A program made the translations under genes and the position numbers. A stretch of 35,876 bases of DNA, taken from contig CALBTC010000454.1 of NCBI GenBank assembly GCA_937967805.1, forward strand, positions 1 through 35,876, given 5' to 3'. Of the stretch, positions 1-7,471 are shown piece after piece. Under the pieces are notes generated by a model. The model had not been told where the DNA came from. It made no database searches and was given only the letters and a program-made list of their open reading frames with translations. Source of the stretch: an uncultured Anaerolineaceae bacterium (lineage in GTDB: Bacteria > Chloroflexota > Anaerolineae > Promineifilales > Promineifilaceae). Within the stretch, counting starts at the first letter, position 1; the number at the start of each line of letters is the position of its first letter.

Positions 1-688
1 TGCCGTTCATGGAAACGGCCGCTGCCGCCAACCGCCACTGCTTTTGCCCAATGCCAATCACCTGCCAATGGGAATTTGCCGGGAGCTGATCCACCTGCTG
101 CACCAAGGTTTTGGTGCCGGCCGGAATGCCGCCCAGCACGCCCATGATCAGGCTGAACTGGTACGGGGGCTGCAAAATCTCCAGATCAATCAGCGGCTGG
201 GCGTTGTTGATGTGGCCGGTGTCGAAGCATTCCATTTCGGGCCGGGTGCCGGCTTCATTCATCGCTTCCAAAAAAAATTGGATGTCTTTAAAGGGATTGG
301 CAAAAACGTGATCGTGATAAAACGTTTTGTGTTTGCGCGAATAGATAGCGTAATTCATCGAGCCCATGTTGAGCGCAGCCATGTCTGGCTTGAGAGCGCG
401 AACGTGGTGGATACGCGTCTCGCGGTCAATGCCGATAGCCCCGGTGGAGTAGTTGATGATGACGTCAGGACAGCGCCGGCGCAGTTCGGCATCAATTTGG
501 GCATAGGTCTCGACGTCGAAGGCGGGACGGCCGTCTGGCTGACGGGCGTGAATATGGACAATGCTGGCCCCGGCTTCCACGCTGCGCCGGGCCTCCTCGG
601 CAATCTCGGCGGGGGTGTAGGGAATGGCGGGGGATTGTTCTCTGGTAGTGAGGACGCCGGTTAAAGCGGCCGTAATGATTGTTTTCAT
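1..688 (-). CDS. BKACE-family beta-keto acid cleavage enzyme (DUF849), 3' end outside window
   Basis: Reading the minus strand from the ATG at 688 gives 229 codons with no stop before the window edge, so the C-terminus is missing. The product begins MKTIITAALTGVLTTREQ and has the family pattern TAALTG near the N-terminus, then VHIHAR with His45 and His47, the two histidines that bind the catalytic zinc in Kce and its relatives. Later segments (INYSTGAIG, NMGSMNYAIY, ECFDTGHINN, LIMGVLGGIPAG) also fit the TIM-barrel BKACE family. These enzymes condense a beta-keto acid with acetyl-CoA and release acetoacetate plus a new acyl-CoA. The third zinc ligand, a Glu near residue 230, lies past the edge. 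The gene starts 9 nt after the HEPN-MNT stop and has no clear Shine-Dalgarno, so it may be translationally coupled. The substrate cannot be told from sequence; the upstream uptake and CoA-ligase genes suggest organic acid catabolism. Confidence 0.88.
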   Translation of the reverse strand, partial: MKTIITAALTGVLTTREQSPAIPYTPAEIAEEARRSVEAGASIVHIHARQPDGRPAFDVETYAQIDAELRRRCPDVIINYSTGAIGIDRETRIHHVRALKPDMAALNMGSMNYAIYSRKHKTFYHDHVFANPFKDIQFFLEAMNEAGTRPEMECFDTGHINNAQPLIDLEILQPPYQFSLIMGVLGGIPAGTKTLVQQVDQLPANSHWQVIGIGQKQWRLAAAAVSMNG

Positions 689-697
689 ATCGCAAAT

Positions 698-1216
698 TTA
701 TGAAGCAACGGGTAATAACTCAACGCCATCTCTTCGAACTTCCTGAAACAGATTTGTTTTGATTCGTGCCTGTTCTTCAAAATAAGCTTCACTCCACACG
801 CGCGTTGAAAGGTAAGTAGAGTAGTCAAGGCTAACATCAGCTGCAATATTACGGACATGATCACGTAAATCTAGGCTCACAGCTGGCAGCACCAAAAGTA
901 AATCAATATCCGATTCGGCATCAAAATCTCCACGTGCCTTTGAGCCAAACAGGACCACAGACAATGGGAAAATGTTTTCATCTGCCAAACGAGAAATGAA
1001 ATCGGCCGTTGCTTTGTGTTCTTTTTCAGATAAGTAAAGTGGATGTTTTTTTCGCTCAACACCTATACTTTTTAGCAAAGCGGATGCTGCGTAGAACATC
1101 GCGTAATAAGAACGAGATATTGCCACCGTATACAATCCGTTCTGTAGGTTGATCTCCACGGCCATTAAATCTTCTTTGGCTCGATTCAGATAAAGTTGAA
1201 TTTCTTTCTTAGACAC
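698..1216 (-). CDS. Chimeric HEPN (N-terminal half) - MNT nucleotidyltransferase protein
   Basis: The start is a GTG at 1216, with GGAG 7 nt upstream. Residues 1-60 match the first helices of a HEPN domain (AKEDLMAVEINLQNG, then SRSYYAMFYAASALL). From about residue 63 (LSEKEHKATADFISRL) the protein becomes a minimal nucleotidyltransferase, with VVLFGSKARGDFDAESDIDL holding the GS and DxD motifs. It ends in a typical MNT tail (NLFQEVRRDGVELL). HEPN and MNT are normally separate toxin and antitoxin genes of about 110-140 residues each. Here the C-terminal half of HEPN, which carries the conserved Arg-containing motif needed for RNase activity, is absent. The simplest reading is a deletion that joined a HEPN gene to a following MNT gene in frame. 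The product would be a catalytically dead HEPN fused to a complete AMP/NMP transferase. Family assignment is firm; residual function is unknown. Confidence 0.85.
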   Translation of the reverse strand: MSKKEIQLYLNRAKEDLMAVEINLQNGLYTVAISRSYYAMFYAASALLKSIGVERKKHPLYLSEKEHKATADFISRLADENIFPLSVVLFGSKARGDFDAESDIDLLLVLPAVSLDLRDHVRNIAADVSLDYSTYLSTRVWSEAYFEEQARIKTNLFQEVRRDGVELLPVAS

Positions 1217-1220
1217 AAAA

Positions 1221-1244
1221 ATGCTCCATTTAGTAATGGAGCAT
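1221..1244 (-). promoter_or_regulatory. 10-bp perfect stem-loop masking the RBS of the HEPN-MNT gene
   Basis: ATGCTCCATT and AATGGAGCAT form a perfect 10-bp inverted repeat with a 4-nt loop. On the minus-strand transcript the only Shine-Dalgarno candidate (GGAG, complement of 1224-1227) lies inside the 3' arm, and the stem is followed by UUUUU and then the GTG start. The element could hide the ribosome site, act as a weak intrinsic terminator after the CoA-ligase gene, or be a protein operator. The sequence alone does not separate these. Confidence 0.6.
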
Positions 1245-1287
1245 ATTGTATCATACTGATTTGCTGAACCTGAACCACCTGCTTGAT

Positions 1288-2505
1288 TTAAGTCCAGTCG
1301 CGGGCATCGACCATGCCGGGGGCGTCGTCGGCCAGGGTGCCGGGGGGGATGAATTCTACTTCGTCCACGCGGACGCGGCAGAGGCCCTGCACGGCCGTTT
1401 TCACCTGTTCGCTTACGGCCGTTTCATCCACCCCTTCAGCCTCCACGCGCACCACAAAATAATCCTTGTGCTCCGGGCGGGAAACCACGCCCTGGACCTT
1501 TTGCACGCCGACAATCTGCCCTGTGGCAAAACGTAGCTGGTTGGGATGGACAAACATGCCGCGCACCTTGGCCGCCTCGCCTGACCGCCCCACCAAAATA
1601 ATGCTGCGCTCGGTTTGCGAACTTTGGCCGGGATTCGGGTCCATGTTCATCGCCATATCGCCTAAGCCAATGCGAATAAGCGGATAAGCCCGGCTAAAGT
1701 TTGTGGCCACCACTTCGCCCGCCTCGCCGGGGCCAACCGGCTGGCCGGTATCGCTATCCACAATTTCCACGATGGGTTCGGGCAGCAGGGGCATGGCCAT
1801 GCCTTCGCCCGTGTTAAGCGCCAGTAGGCCAAAATCGGCCGTGGCGTACGCGTTGCCTACCGTCAACCCGTACTGTTCCACAAACGTCTGGCGCAGGCTG
1901 GGCGGCAGCGGTTCTGCGGAGAAAATCGCCGTTTTCAAATGCAAATCTTTCTTAAAATCAATGCCGCCGGCTTCCGCTTTTTTGATCAGGCTCATCAAAA
2001 AGCTGGGCGTACCGCTGTAGCCGGTCACCTTTAAATCCTGCATCATCTTAAGCTGGAGATCGGTGCTGCCGGTGCCACCCGGCACCACGGTGCAGCCCAA
2101 CCGCACCAGGGCATTGTCAAATAAAAAGCCCGCCGGCACCAGATGATACGTGAAGCTGTTCAACACCACATCGCCTGCTTTGAACCCGGTGGTTTTCAGA
2201 GCCTCAACGGCCACATCCCAGGCGCCCTCATCCGGTTCCGGGGCCGGTTCATAAATGGGACCCGGCGAAAAGAAGATATGGGTCACTTTTGCCGGGGGCA
2301 CGCCCAACATGCCGCCAAACGGTGGATTGGCCTGCTGTAGCGCCACAATCTCATCTTTCGGCAGCACCGGGATTTTGGGCAGATCGGCCACGCCTTGCAC
2401 ATCATCAGGCGTGATGCCAGCCTTGTCAAAGCGGGCTTTTACTGCTGGCGCATGTTCATAAGCGTACTTGACTGCTTCTCTCAGTTTGGCATCTAAATTA
2501 GTCAT
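1288..2505 (-). CDS. Phenylacetate-CoA ligase-like AMP-forming ligase
   Basis: This 405-residue protein belongs to the PaaK branch of the ANL (AMP-forming) ligases. It is close in length to PaaK (about 430) and much shorter than the fatty-acid ligase upstream. Recognisable pieces are an N-terminal PaaK-type segment (LPKIPVLPKDEI), a nucleotide-binding loop YSGTPSFLMSL in place of the classical P-loop, the A5-like AYATADFGLLAL, RIGLGDMA, and GRSGEAAKVRGMFVHPNQL leading into the small C-terminal domain. It would activate a carboxylic acid, plausibly aromatic, to its CoA thioester in the cytoplasm. It is the seventh gene of the liv-type transporter run, after livF. The ATG at 2505 has only a weak GGA upstream, and a long imperfect hairpin ends 12 nt before it on the transcript. 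The substrate is inferred from family and context only. Confidence 0.87.
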   Translation of the reverse strand: MTNLDAKLREAVKYAYEHAPAVKARFDKAGITPDDVQGVADLPKIPVLPKDEIVALQQANPPFGGMLGVPPAKVTHIFFSPGPIYEPAPEPDEGAWDVAVEALKTTGFKAGDVVLNSFTYHLVPAGFLFDNALVRLGCTVVPGGTGSTDLQLKMMQDLKVTGYSGTPSFLMSLIKKAEAGGIDFKKDLHLKTAIFSAEPLPPSLRQTFVEQYGLTVGNAYATADFGLLALNTGEGMAMPLLPEPIVEIVDSDTGQPVGPGEAGEVVATNFSRAYPLIRIGLGDMAMNMDPNPGQSSQTERSIILVGRSGEAAKVRGMFVHPNQLRFATGQIVGVQKVQGVVSRPEHKDYFVVRVEAEGVDETAVSEQVKTAVQGLCRVRVDEVEFIPPGTLADDAPGMVDARDWT

Positions 2506-2517
2506 AAAATCAGTTCC

Positions 2518-2598
2518 AATAATGAGGAGAAAGCATCCTCAGATGCGCTCTGAGATAACCTGTTCGCATCTGAGGATGCTCACTCCTCACGCATTATT
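2518..2598. repeat. Long imperfect palindrome between livF and the PaaK-like gene
   Basis: A perfect 16-bp inverted repeat (2532-2547 with 2565-2580, 17-nt loop) is extended outward by GAGGAG/CTCCTC (2524-2529 with 2583-2588) and AATAATG/CATTATT (2518-2524 with 2592-2598). The transcript would fold into one long stem that ends 12 nt upstream of the PaaK-like start. It could be a REP- or MITE-type dispersed palindrome, or a structure that tunes expression of the downstream gene. Confidence 0.8.
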
Positions 2599-2640
2599 TT
2601 TCGTCGAAAACCTGGTCATTCTTGCCCAGGCCATAAATTG

Positions 2641-2686
2641 TTCACTGCTCACCGATGACCGTTTACCGACCACCGATCACCCGAGC
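2641..2686. repeat. Degenerate CACCGATNACC short repeat at the livF 3' end
   Basis: The stretch repeats a CACCGAT-GACC-GTTTACCGA-type unit several times with variation. The livF stop codon (2677-2679) lies inside it, so the last codons border or read into repeat. The same unit family appears at 11699-11764, 20131-20200 and 28588-28622. Confidence 0.6.
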
Positions 2687-3471
2687 CACCGTTTGCGCCG
2701 TTTGTAATGTTTCACGTCGCGATAGCTTTTTCGTTCGCCCACCTGGGTGAGGCCCAGATAAAACTCTTTGATGTCGGCATTTTGCGCCAGTTGGTCCGCT
2801 TCGCCATCGAGGACGATACGGCCGTTTTCCATCACATAGGCGTATTCGGCCGTGCGCAAAGCAACATTGGCATTTTGTTCCACGATTAAAATAGAAACGC
2901 CCCCATCCTGATTAATCCGCCGAATAATTTCAAAAATATTTTGCACCAATAATGGCGCCAGGCCCAAAGATGGCTCATCCAGCAGCATCAGGCGCGGTTT
3001 GGCCATAAGCGCCCGACCGATGGCCACCATCTGCTGCTCACCGCCGGACAAATACCCGGCGGTTCGATGGCGCAGCGGCTTCAGGGCAGGAAAGTAGCCG
3101 TAGACCTGTTCCAGCAGGCGTTTGGTATCTGCTTGACTAGAATTGACCAGCGCGCCCACGCGCAAATTTTCCTCTGTAGTCAAATGTTGAAAAAGGCGCC
3201 GGCCCTCCAAGACCTGCACGATCCCCAGCCGGGTGATCTCTTCAGCCGCCAGCTTATCCAGACGTTCCCCTTCAAACTCGATGCTGCCGCGCGTAACGGC
3301 ACCATCCTCCCGCAGCAGCAGGCCAGAGATAGCCTTCAGAGTCGTGGACTTGCCGGCGCCATTGGCACCAAGCAGGGAAACAATCTGCCCCTGGCCTACT
3401 TCCAGCGAGACGCCGCGCAGCACCAAAATAACATCACTGTAAACGACTTCGATATTGTTGATCTTTAGCAT
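2677..3471 (-). CDS. livF: HAAT-family ABC transporter ATPase, LivF type
   Basis: This is an ABC ATPase of about 264 residues with Walker A GANGAGKST, signature LSGGEQQMVAIGRAL and Walker B LMLLDEPSLGLAP. The ending, EFYLGL followed by a basic VKHYKRRKRWL tail, is common in LivF proteins of bacterial acid-uptake operons. I chose the ATG at 3471 (MLKINNIEVVYSD) because family members begin there. A longer reading from 3528 would have to translate through a 15-bp hairpin and lacks family similarity. It pairs with LivG to drive the LivH/LivM permease at the inner face of the membrane. It follows the binding-protein gene with a 77-nt gap. The stop falls in a degenerate repeat. The transported compound is not determined by this subunit. 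Confidence 0.93.
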   Translation of the reverse strand: MLKINNIEVVYSDVILVLRGVSLEVGQGQIVSLLGANGAGKSTTLKAISGLLLREDGAVTRGSIEFEGERLDKLAAEEITRLGIVQVLEGRRLFQHLTTEENLRVGALVNSSQADTKRLLEQVYGYFPALKPLRHRTAGYLSGGEQQMVAIGRALMAKPRLMLLDEPSLGLAPLLVQNIFEIIRRINQDGGVSILIVEQNANVALRTAEYAYVMENGRIVLDGEADQLAQNADIKEFYLGLTQVGERKSYRDVKHYKRRKRWLG

Positions 3472-3483
3472 AGTCAAGGGAAT

Positions 3484-3522
3484 GACCTGCGGGCAATGAA
3501 TCTGGCCCATTGCCCACAGGTC
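3484..3522 (-). promoter_or_regulatory. Stem-loop between the binding-protein gene and livF
   Basis: Positions 3484-3498 and 3508-3522 form a 15-bp stem with one mismatch and a 9-nt loop. It lies 26 nt after the binding-protein stop and ends 12 nt before the livF start on the transcript. In other binding-protein-dependent operons (malE-malF is the classic case) such structures protect the upstream mRNA, so the soluble binding protein is made in excess. That role is an inference here. Confidence 0.7.
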
Positions 3523-3548
3523 AGACATCGGTTTACAACTTATTCAGA

Positions 3549-5018
3549 TTATTCAGAGGCAAAATTTTCGGCCGGTCGCAGGTCGGGTGTGTCTGTCCAA
3601 TCCTGGATCACAACAAAATCACCACCCTGCACCTGGCGGATTTGGGCCTGGTGCGGTGAGCGATTGTTGTTGGAGAAGTCGACCCGCATCACACCATCAA
3701 GCACTTCGATGGCGCCCAGTTCAATCAGCGCCTCGTACACATCATTGCCGGTGAGGTTGTCGAAACCGACGTTGTCGATGGCCAGTTCAATGGCCCGCAC
3801 AGCCAGATCAACGCCGGCAAAGGTGAGCAGGTAACCGACACCCCGTTCGCCCGGCTGGCGATCGTTGGCTTCAAACTGTTCAGCGGCGTACTGTATGCCG
3901 GGATTTTCCTCATCATTCCAGAAGAGATAGGGGAAAGGCGTAATCATCCCTTCAACCAATGCCGGGTCGCTGACAAAAGCGTAGATGGCAATGTCCATCG
4001 CCCAGTTATTACCGCCGAACAGGAAATCATCGCGTAACCCTAGCGCGCCAAGCCCGTTCAGGATAGAAGCGGGGCCAAAGGCCAGAGAGTTGGTGTAGAT
4101 GACATTGGCCCCGGCTGCTTGCGCATTGAGGATAGCGGTGGTGGTATCGGCCGTGGGCGATGGATCAATCAGCTCGTTGGCCACAATTTCGATGCCCAGA
4201 CTTTCGGCGTAGGCCAGGGCCTCATCGGTGTAGGCGCCCTGCCCGTAGGCGGTAGGCCAGCTGATATAGGCGATCTTGATGTCGTCCCCGGCACCCTCTG
4301 GCTTCACGTCATCCCAATTGGCGCTGATGTAATCCATAAACAGGCCAAACTGGTCAGGGTAGATGGGGGCATAGCCAAAGGTATAGCCAGATTCAGGACC
4401 GTAAAAAGCGACGGAGCTCAGCCCGGCAGCCAGGTTGGGAATCTGATCTTCAACAAAGCGGCTGGCCAGGGCTTCGCCATCACCGGAGCCGTAGGTGAAC
4501 ATGACAAGAACGTTGTCATCCTCGCTGGTGTACCGGTCATAGGCAGCCACGGCCTCATCTACGCTGGATTGGGTATCGGTGAATTCCAGCTCGATTTGCG
4601 CGCCGCGAATGCCTCCCTCGGCATTGACGGCCGCAACCGCATCGTTAAAGCCATTGATCAGCGGCCCGGTAATGCCGGCCAGCGGACCAGAGAGATCGCC
4701 AAAATGGTAAAAAGTGATGGTTTCACCCTCAAGATTATCGGTGCGCATCTCTTCCATTGGCTCTTCGGTCGGCTCTTCGGTTGGCTCCTCAACCGCTTCA
4801 ACTACCTCGGTCGCGGCGGCTTCCACGGTTGGGGCGACTTCTTCAACGGCCGCTTCTACGGTGGGCGCCACTTCAGTCGCGGCGGCTTCTAGCGTCGGCG
4901 CGACTTCGTTGACGGTATCCTCAACGGCGTCCTGCACCTCGGCGGGCGTACCGCAGGCAACCAGAAACAAGGTGCCCAATAAGAAAAACAGTAAGGTAAA
5001 TACGGGCTTATTCTTCAT
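3549..5018 (-). CDS. Substrate-binding lipoprotein of the HAAT transporter
   Basis: The 489-residue product starts with a lipoprotein signal (VFTLLFFLLGTLFLVAC) whose lipobox gives Cys22 as the lipidated residue. Residues 38-90 are a low-complexity acidic tether built from units like EVAPTVEAA and then TEEP. From about residue 97 comes a periplasmic-binding fold type I of the LivJ/amide-binding group (HFGDLSGPLAG, GIRGAQIEL, NVLVMFTYGSGDGEALASRFVE). The ATG at 5018 has a strong AAAGGAG 9-10 nt upstream. It would capture the ligand outside the membrane and deliver it to LivH/LivM. The two CoA-ligase genes in the same run suggest an organic or aromatic acid rather than a branched-chain amino acid. 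The tether is unusually long and probably lets the domain reach across the envelope. Confidence 0.92.
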   Translation of the reverse strand: MKNKPVFTLLFFLLGTLFLVACGTPAEVQDAVEDTVNEVAPTLEAAATEVAPTVEAAVEEVAPTVEAAATEVVEAVEEPTEEPTEEPMEEMRTDNLEGETITFYHFGDLSGPLAGITGPLINGFNDAVAAVNAEGGIRGAQIELEFTDTQSSVDEAVAAYDRYTSEDDNVLVMFTYGSGDGEALASRFVEDQIPNLAAGLSSVAFYGPESGYTFGYAPIYPDQFGLFMDYISANWDDVKPEGAGDDIKIAYISWPTAYGQGAYTDEALAYAESLGIEIVANELIDPSPTADTTTAILNAQAAGANVIYTNSLAFGPASILNGLGALGLRDDFLFGGNNWAMDIAIYAFVSDPALVEGMITPFPYLFWNDEENPGIQYAAEQFEANDRQPGERGVGYLLTFAGVDLAVRAIELAIDNVGFDNLTGNDVYEALIELGAIEVLDGVMRVDFSNNNRSPHQAQIRQVQGGDFVVIQDWTDTPDLRPAENFASE

Positions 5019-5103
5019 TTTTCACTCTCTCCTTTCGTCAATAAAGTTAAGGGGTTTACAGCTTTCACAATTCGTTTTCAGAGTCACCTCCTTGCATAAG
5101 AGT

Positions 5104-5178
5104 GGCTGGTGGTTAGTTGATAGTTGTTGGTTTCTGGTTGCTGGTTGCGAGCAAATCCTACCAACAACCAGCAACTAA
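5104..5178. repeat. Degenerate GGTTGCTGGTTG repeat with hairpin between livM and the binding-protein gene
   Basis: The stretch is built from variants of GTTGCTGGTT and GTTAGTTGATAGTTGTTGG. Positions 5135-5147 pair with 5165-5177 (12 of 13 bases), so the transcript can fold. It fills most of the space between the livM stop at 5187 and the binding-protein start at 5018. A shorter relative lies at 7427-7466. Confidence 0.6.
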
Positions 5179-5186
5179 TTCAGCCC

Positions 5187-6311
5187 TTATCGAGCAAACG
5201 GCCGTAAGCGCCAGGCCGCTTTGATCAGCCGCCAACGATAGGCCAGCCCGCGCGGTTCAAAAATCAAAAACAGGGTCAGCGCCAGGCCAAAGATAAACGG
5301 CCGTAACGCCGCGCCAATACCGCCGGCATTTTCAGGAAACAGGTTAATAATAATAGGCGTGAGCAAAGTGGCCAACTCTTCCAACAGAATGATGAGTGAG
5401 GTGCCAAAAATGGGTCCGACGCTGGTGCCCAGTCCTCCCACAATGAGCATCCCCAGCATAATGATAGAATCATTCAGGCCAATCGTTTCAGAATTGATGT
5501 GGCGCAAGTTGTGGGCCAGCAAGGCCCCGGCCACGCCGGCATAAACAGAAGCAATGAAAAAGGCACGCAGTTTGTAACCAAACAGGTTAATCCCCAGCAG
5601 CTCTGCTGCTAGATCGTTATCGCGGATAGAAATGAAAGCACGTCCCAGGCGGCTGCGTGAAATATTATGGGCGGCAATGGTGCTGATGATGAGCACCACC
5701 AGGGTGATGTGGATAAATTGGGTGGGGGTGGCAAAGCGATAGGTGCATGCGGCCGTTGCTGCGTCAAACGTCGTGCCTAAAAAACAGGTGTTGTTAATCA
5801 CCGGCAGGGTAATCACCGGCACCGGCACGTTAATCCCTTGCGCTCCGTTGAGCACGTCATTCCACACGTTGCGCGTAAACCAGGGAATAATAAATTGGGC
5901 GCTCAGCGTGGCCATCACCAGATAAAACCCCTTGACACGCAAAGAGGGCAGGCCAAACAACAAACCCACCAGACCGGCGCCCAGGCCGGCCACCGGCAAG
6001 GCCAAGAAAAAGCTCCAGCCCCACAAACCAACCAGCAGCGCCGAAATGTAGCCACCAACCGTCATGAACGCTGCCTGCCCCAAAGAAATCTGGCCTGTGT
6101 AGCCGGTTAGAATATTCAGCCCTTGCACCGCAATAATAAAGATGCAAATGCGGTTAACCAAAGAGACCAACGATTCAGAAGCGATATAGGGCAAGGCAAA
6201 CAACAACAGCAAAAATAGAATCAGCACCCCATACTGCCACGGCTGCCGCACCACGGCCATATCTTGTTCGTAAGAGCGGTCAAAATCACCTGCGGGTCGT
6301 AAAACTGACAT
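5187..6311 (-). CDS. livM: HAAT-family ABC permease, LivM type
   Basis: This 374-residue, highly hydrophobic protein carries the LivM hallmarks: a conserved TGYTGQISLGQAAFMTVGGY segment near the first third, then a series of transmembrane helices ending in the cytoplasmic stretch FEPRGLAYRW. The coupling segment SRLGRAFISIRDNDLAAELLGIN for the ATPases is present. It forms the membrane channel with LivH. The ATG at 6311 is preceded by GGAG at a spacing of 7. A loop of about 50 residues (NGAQGINVPVPVI to TFDAATAACTYRF) contains two cysteines that could form an extracytoplasmic disulfide, a small departure from the shortest family members. The gene follows livH across a 146-nt gap that holds a palindromic dispersed repeat. 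Confidence 0.93.
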   Translation of the reverse strand: MSVLRPAGDFDRSYEQDMAVVRQPWQYGVLILFLLLLFALPYIASESLVSLVNRICIFIIAVQGLNILTGYTGQISLGQAAFMTVGGYISALLVGLWGWSFFLALPVAGLGAGLVGLLFGLPSLRVKGFYLVMATLSAQFIIPWFTRNVWNDVLNGAQGINVPVPVITLPVINNTCFLGTTFDAATAACTYRFATPTQFIHITLVVLIISTIAAHNISRSRLGRAFISIRDNDLAAELLGINLFGYKLRAFFIASVYAGVAGALLAHNLRHINSETIGLNDSIIMLGMLIVGGLGTSVGPIFGTSLIILLEELATLLTPIIINLFPENAGGIGAALRPFIFGLALTLFLIFEPRGLAYRWRLIKAAWRLRPFAR

Positions 6312-6373
6312 TTTTTCTCCAGTTACCGTTTGCTGGTCTGTTAATTACCTTCGTAAATCCTTTCAACAACATC

Positions 6374-6446
6374 TGTCATTCCAAACGGAGTGAGGAATCT
6401 TTCTACCTATCACATCGAAAGATTCCTCGTTTCACTCGGAATGACA
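6374..6446. repeat. TGTCATTC-ended palindromic element, copy 1
   Basis: The element starts TGTCATTCC and ends GGAATGACA, and is palindromic almost throughout: GAGTGAGGAATCTTTC on the left matches GAAAGATTCCTC(gttt)CACTC on the right, with a 13-nt centre. It lies between livH and livM. A diverged longer copy with the same ends is at 16725-16836. It encodes nothing and resembles a REP or MITE-type element moved in trans. Confidence 0.8.
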
Positions 6447-6457
6447 CTATCCACAGA

Positions 6458-7414
6458 CTAAATCCGCTCAATCCGTTTTTGGCCGAAGAGGCCGTCTGGG
6501 CGGATAAGCAGGACGATGAGCAATATGACGTAAGGCACAATGGCGGCCGAGTTGCGCACGGCTTGGGCTGCTTCCGGCCCAAAGATGAAGTCGTTGTTAG
6601 GCAGAGCCACCAGCCCCTGCGCCAGGCCTACGATGAGGCCGCCTACCACCGCGCCGGGAATGGATTCCAGCCCGCCCAGCAGGACGGCGGGAAATGCCGC
6701 CAGCACCACAATCGAAAGACTCAAGTCCAGGCCGCTGGCCGTGGCGATGAGAATGCCCCCGACGGCGGCAATAACGCCGGCCAGCGCCCAGGAGATGCCA
6801 AATACGCGGTTGATGCGAATGCCCACGCTTTGCGCCGTTTCATGATCTTCGGCCGTGGCGCGCATAGAGAGGCCGGTGCTGGTGTATTGGAAAAACAGCC
6901 AGAGCAGCGTGACGCAAATCATGGCCACCACAAAAGACCAAACAAGGTTTTGCCTGAGAACAAGAATGATAGGGTTGTCGTTGTAGGTTATGGGCAGTGT
7001 AATCTGGTAAGGATTGGTTACTTCGAAAATAACGGGGAAGTTGCGCTGCACGGTGCCAAATACCAGAATGGTAAGCCCCTGTAAGAGCTGCGCCAGCGCC
7101 AATGTCATCAAAATAATTGAAAGGAGCGGCTGGCCGGTCATGGGCCGTAATGCCATGCGCTCGATGAGCAAGCCCAGCAGCACAGAGACGAGCATGGCAC
7201 AGATGATAGCCAGCCAAAGCGGCAGGCCCAGGCCCGCGTCGGGTGACCAAAACCACCAGGTGGCCATGGTGCCGATGAGAAGCATCTGCCCCTGGGCAAA
7301 GTTAAACACCTCAGAGGATTTGAAGATAAGCACGATGCCCAGCGCAATGAGGGCGATTGGGCCGCCGTTGAGAAGACCGGTAATTGCAAATTGGGGAAGG
7401 AGTTGCCAGTTCAT
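6458..7414 (-). CDS. livH: HAAT-family ABC permease, LivH type
   Basis: This 318-residue polytopic protein is near the usual LivH length. Visible features are the N-terminal helix GLLNGGPIALIALGIVLIF, the FNFAQGQMLLIGTM segment typical of LivH, the EAA-like stretch STGLSMRATAEDHETAQSVGI, which contacts the ATPases, and the conserved AAFPAVLLGGLESIPGAVVGG. It ends LLIRPDGLFGQ, the standard end of the family. With LivM it forms the transmembrane pathway. The ATG at 7414 has only a weak AAAAGA upstream and the 57-nt gap to the acyl-CoA ligase gene is repeat-like, so translation may depend on coupling or on an unrecognised signal. Confidence 0.93.
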   Translation of the reverse strand: MNWQLLPQFAITGLLNGGPIALIALGIVLIFKSSEVFNFAQGQMLLIGTMATWWFWSPDAGLGLPLWLAIICAMLVSVLLGLLIERMALRPMTGQPLLSIILMTLALAQLLQGLTILVFGTVQRNFPVIFEVTNPYQITLPITYNDNPIILVLRQNLVWSFVVAMICVTLLWLFFQYTSTGLSMRATAEDHETAQSVGIRINRVFGISWALAGVIAAVGGILIATASGLDLSLSIVVLAAFPAVLLGGLESIPGAVVGGLIVGLAQGLVALPNNDFIFGPEAAQAVRNSAAIVPYVILLIVLLIRPDGLFGQKRIERI

Positions 7415-7426
7415 ATCTTTTGTCCG

Positions 7427-7466
7427 TTGCTGTTTGCTGGTTCCTAGTTGCTAGTAGTTAGTAGTG
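7427..7466. repeat. Short GCTGGTT/CTAGTTGCTAG degenerate repeat between ligase gene and livH
   Basis: The stretch is made of near-repeats of TTGCTGGTTCCTAGTTGCTAG and TAGTAGTTAGTAG, similar in composition to 5104-5178. It occupies most of the intergenic gap. I see no protein or promoter in it. Confidence 0.4.
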
Positions 7467-7471
7467 AGCAT

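Noticed and set aside
44..664. Plus-strand open frame of 206 codons, rich in Gly and Val
   Set aside because: It lies antisense to the BKACE gene, whose minus-strand reading has clear family motifs; no homology visible.
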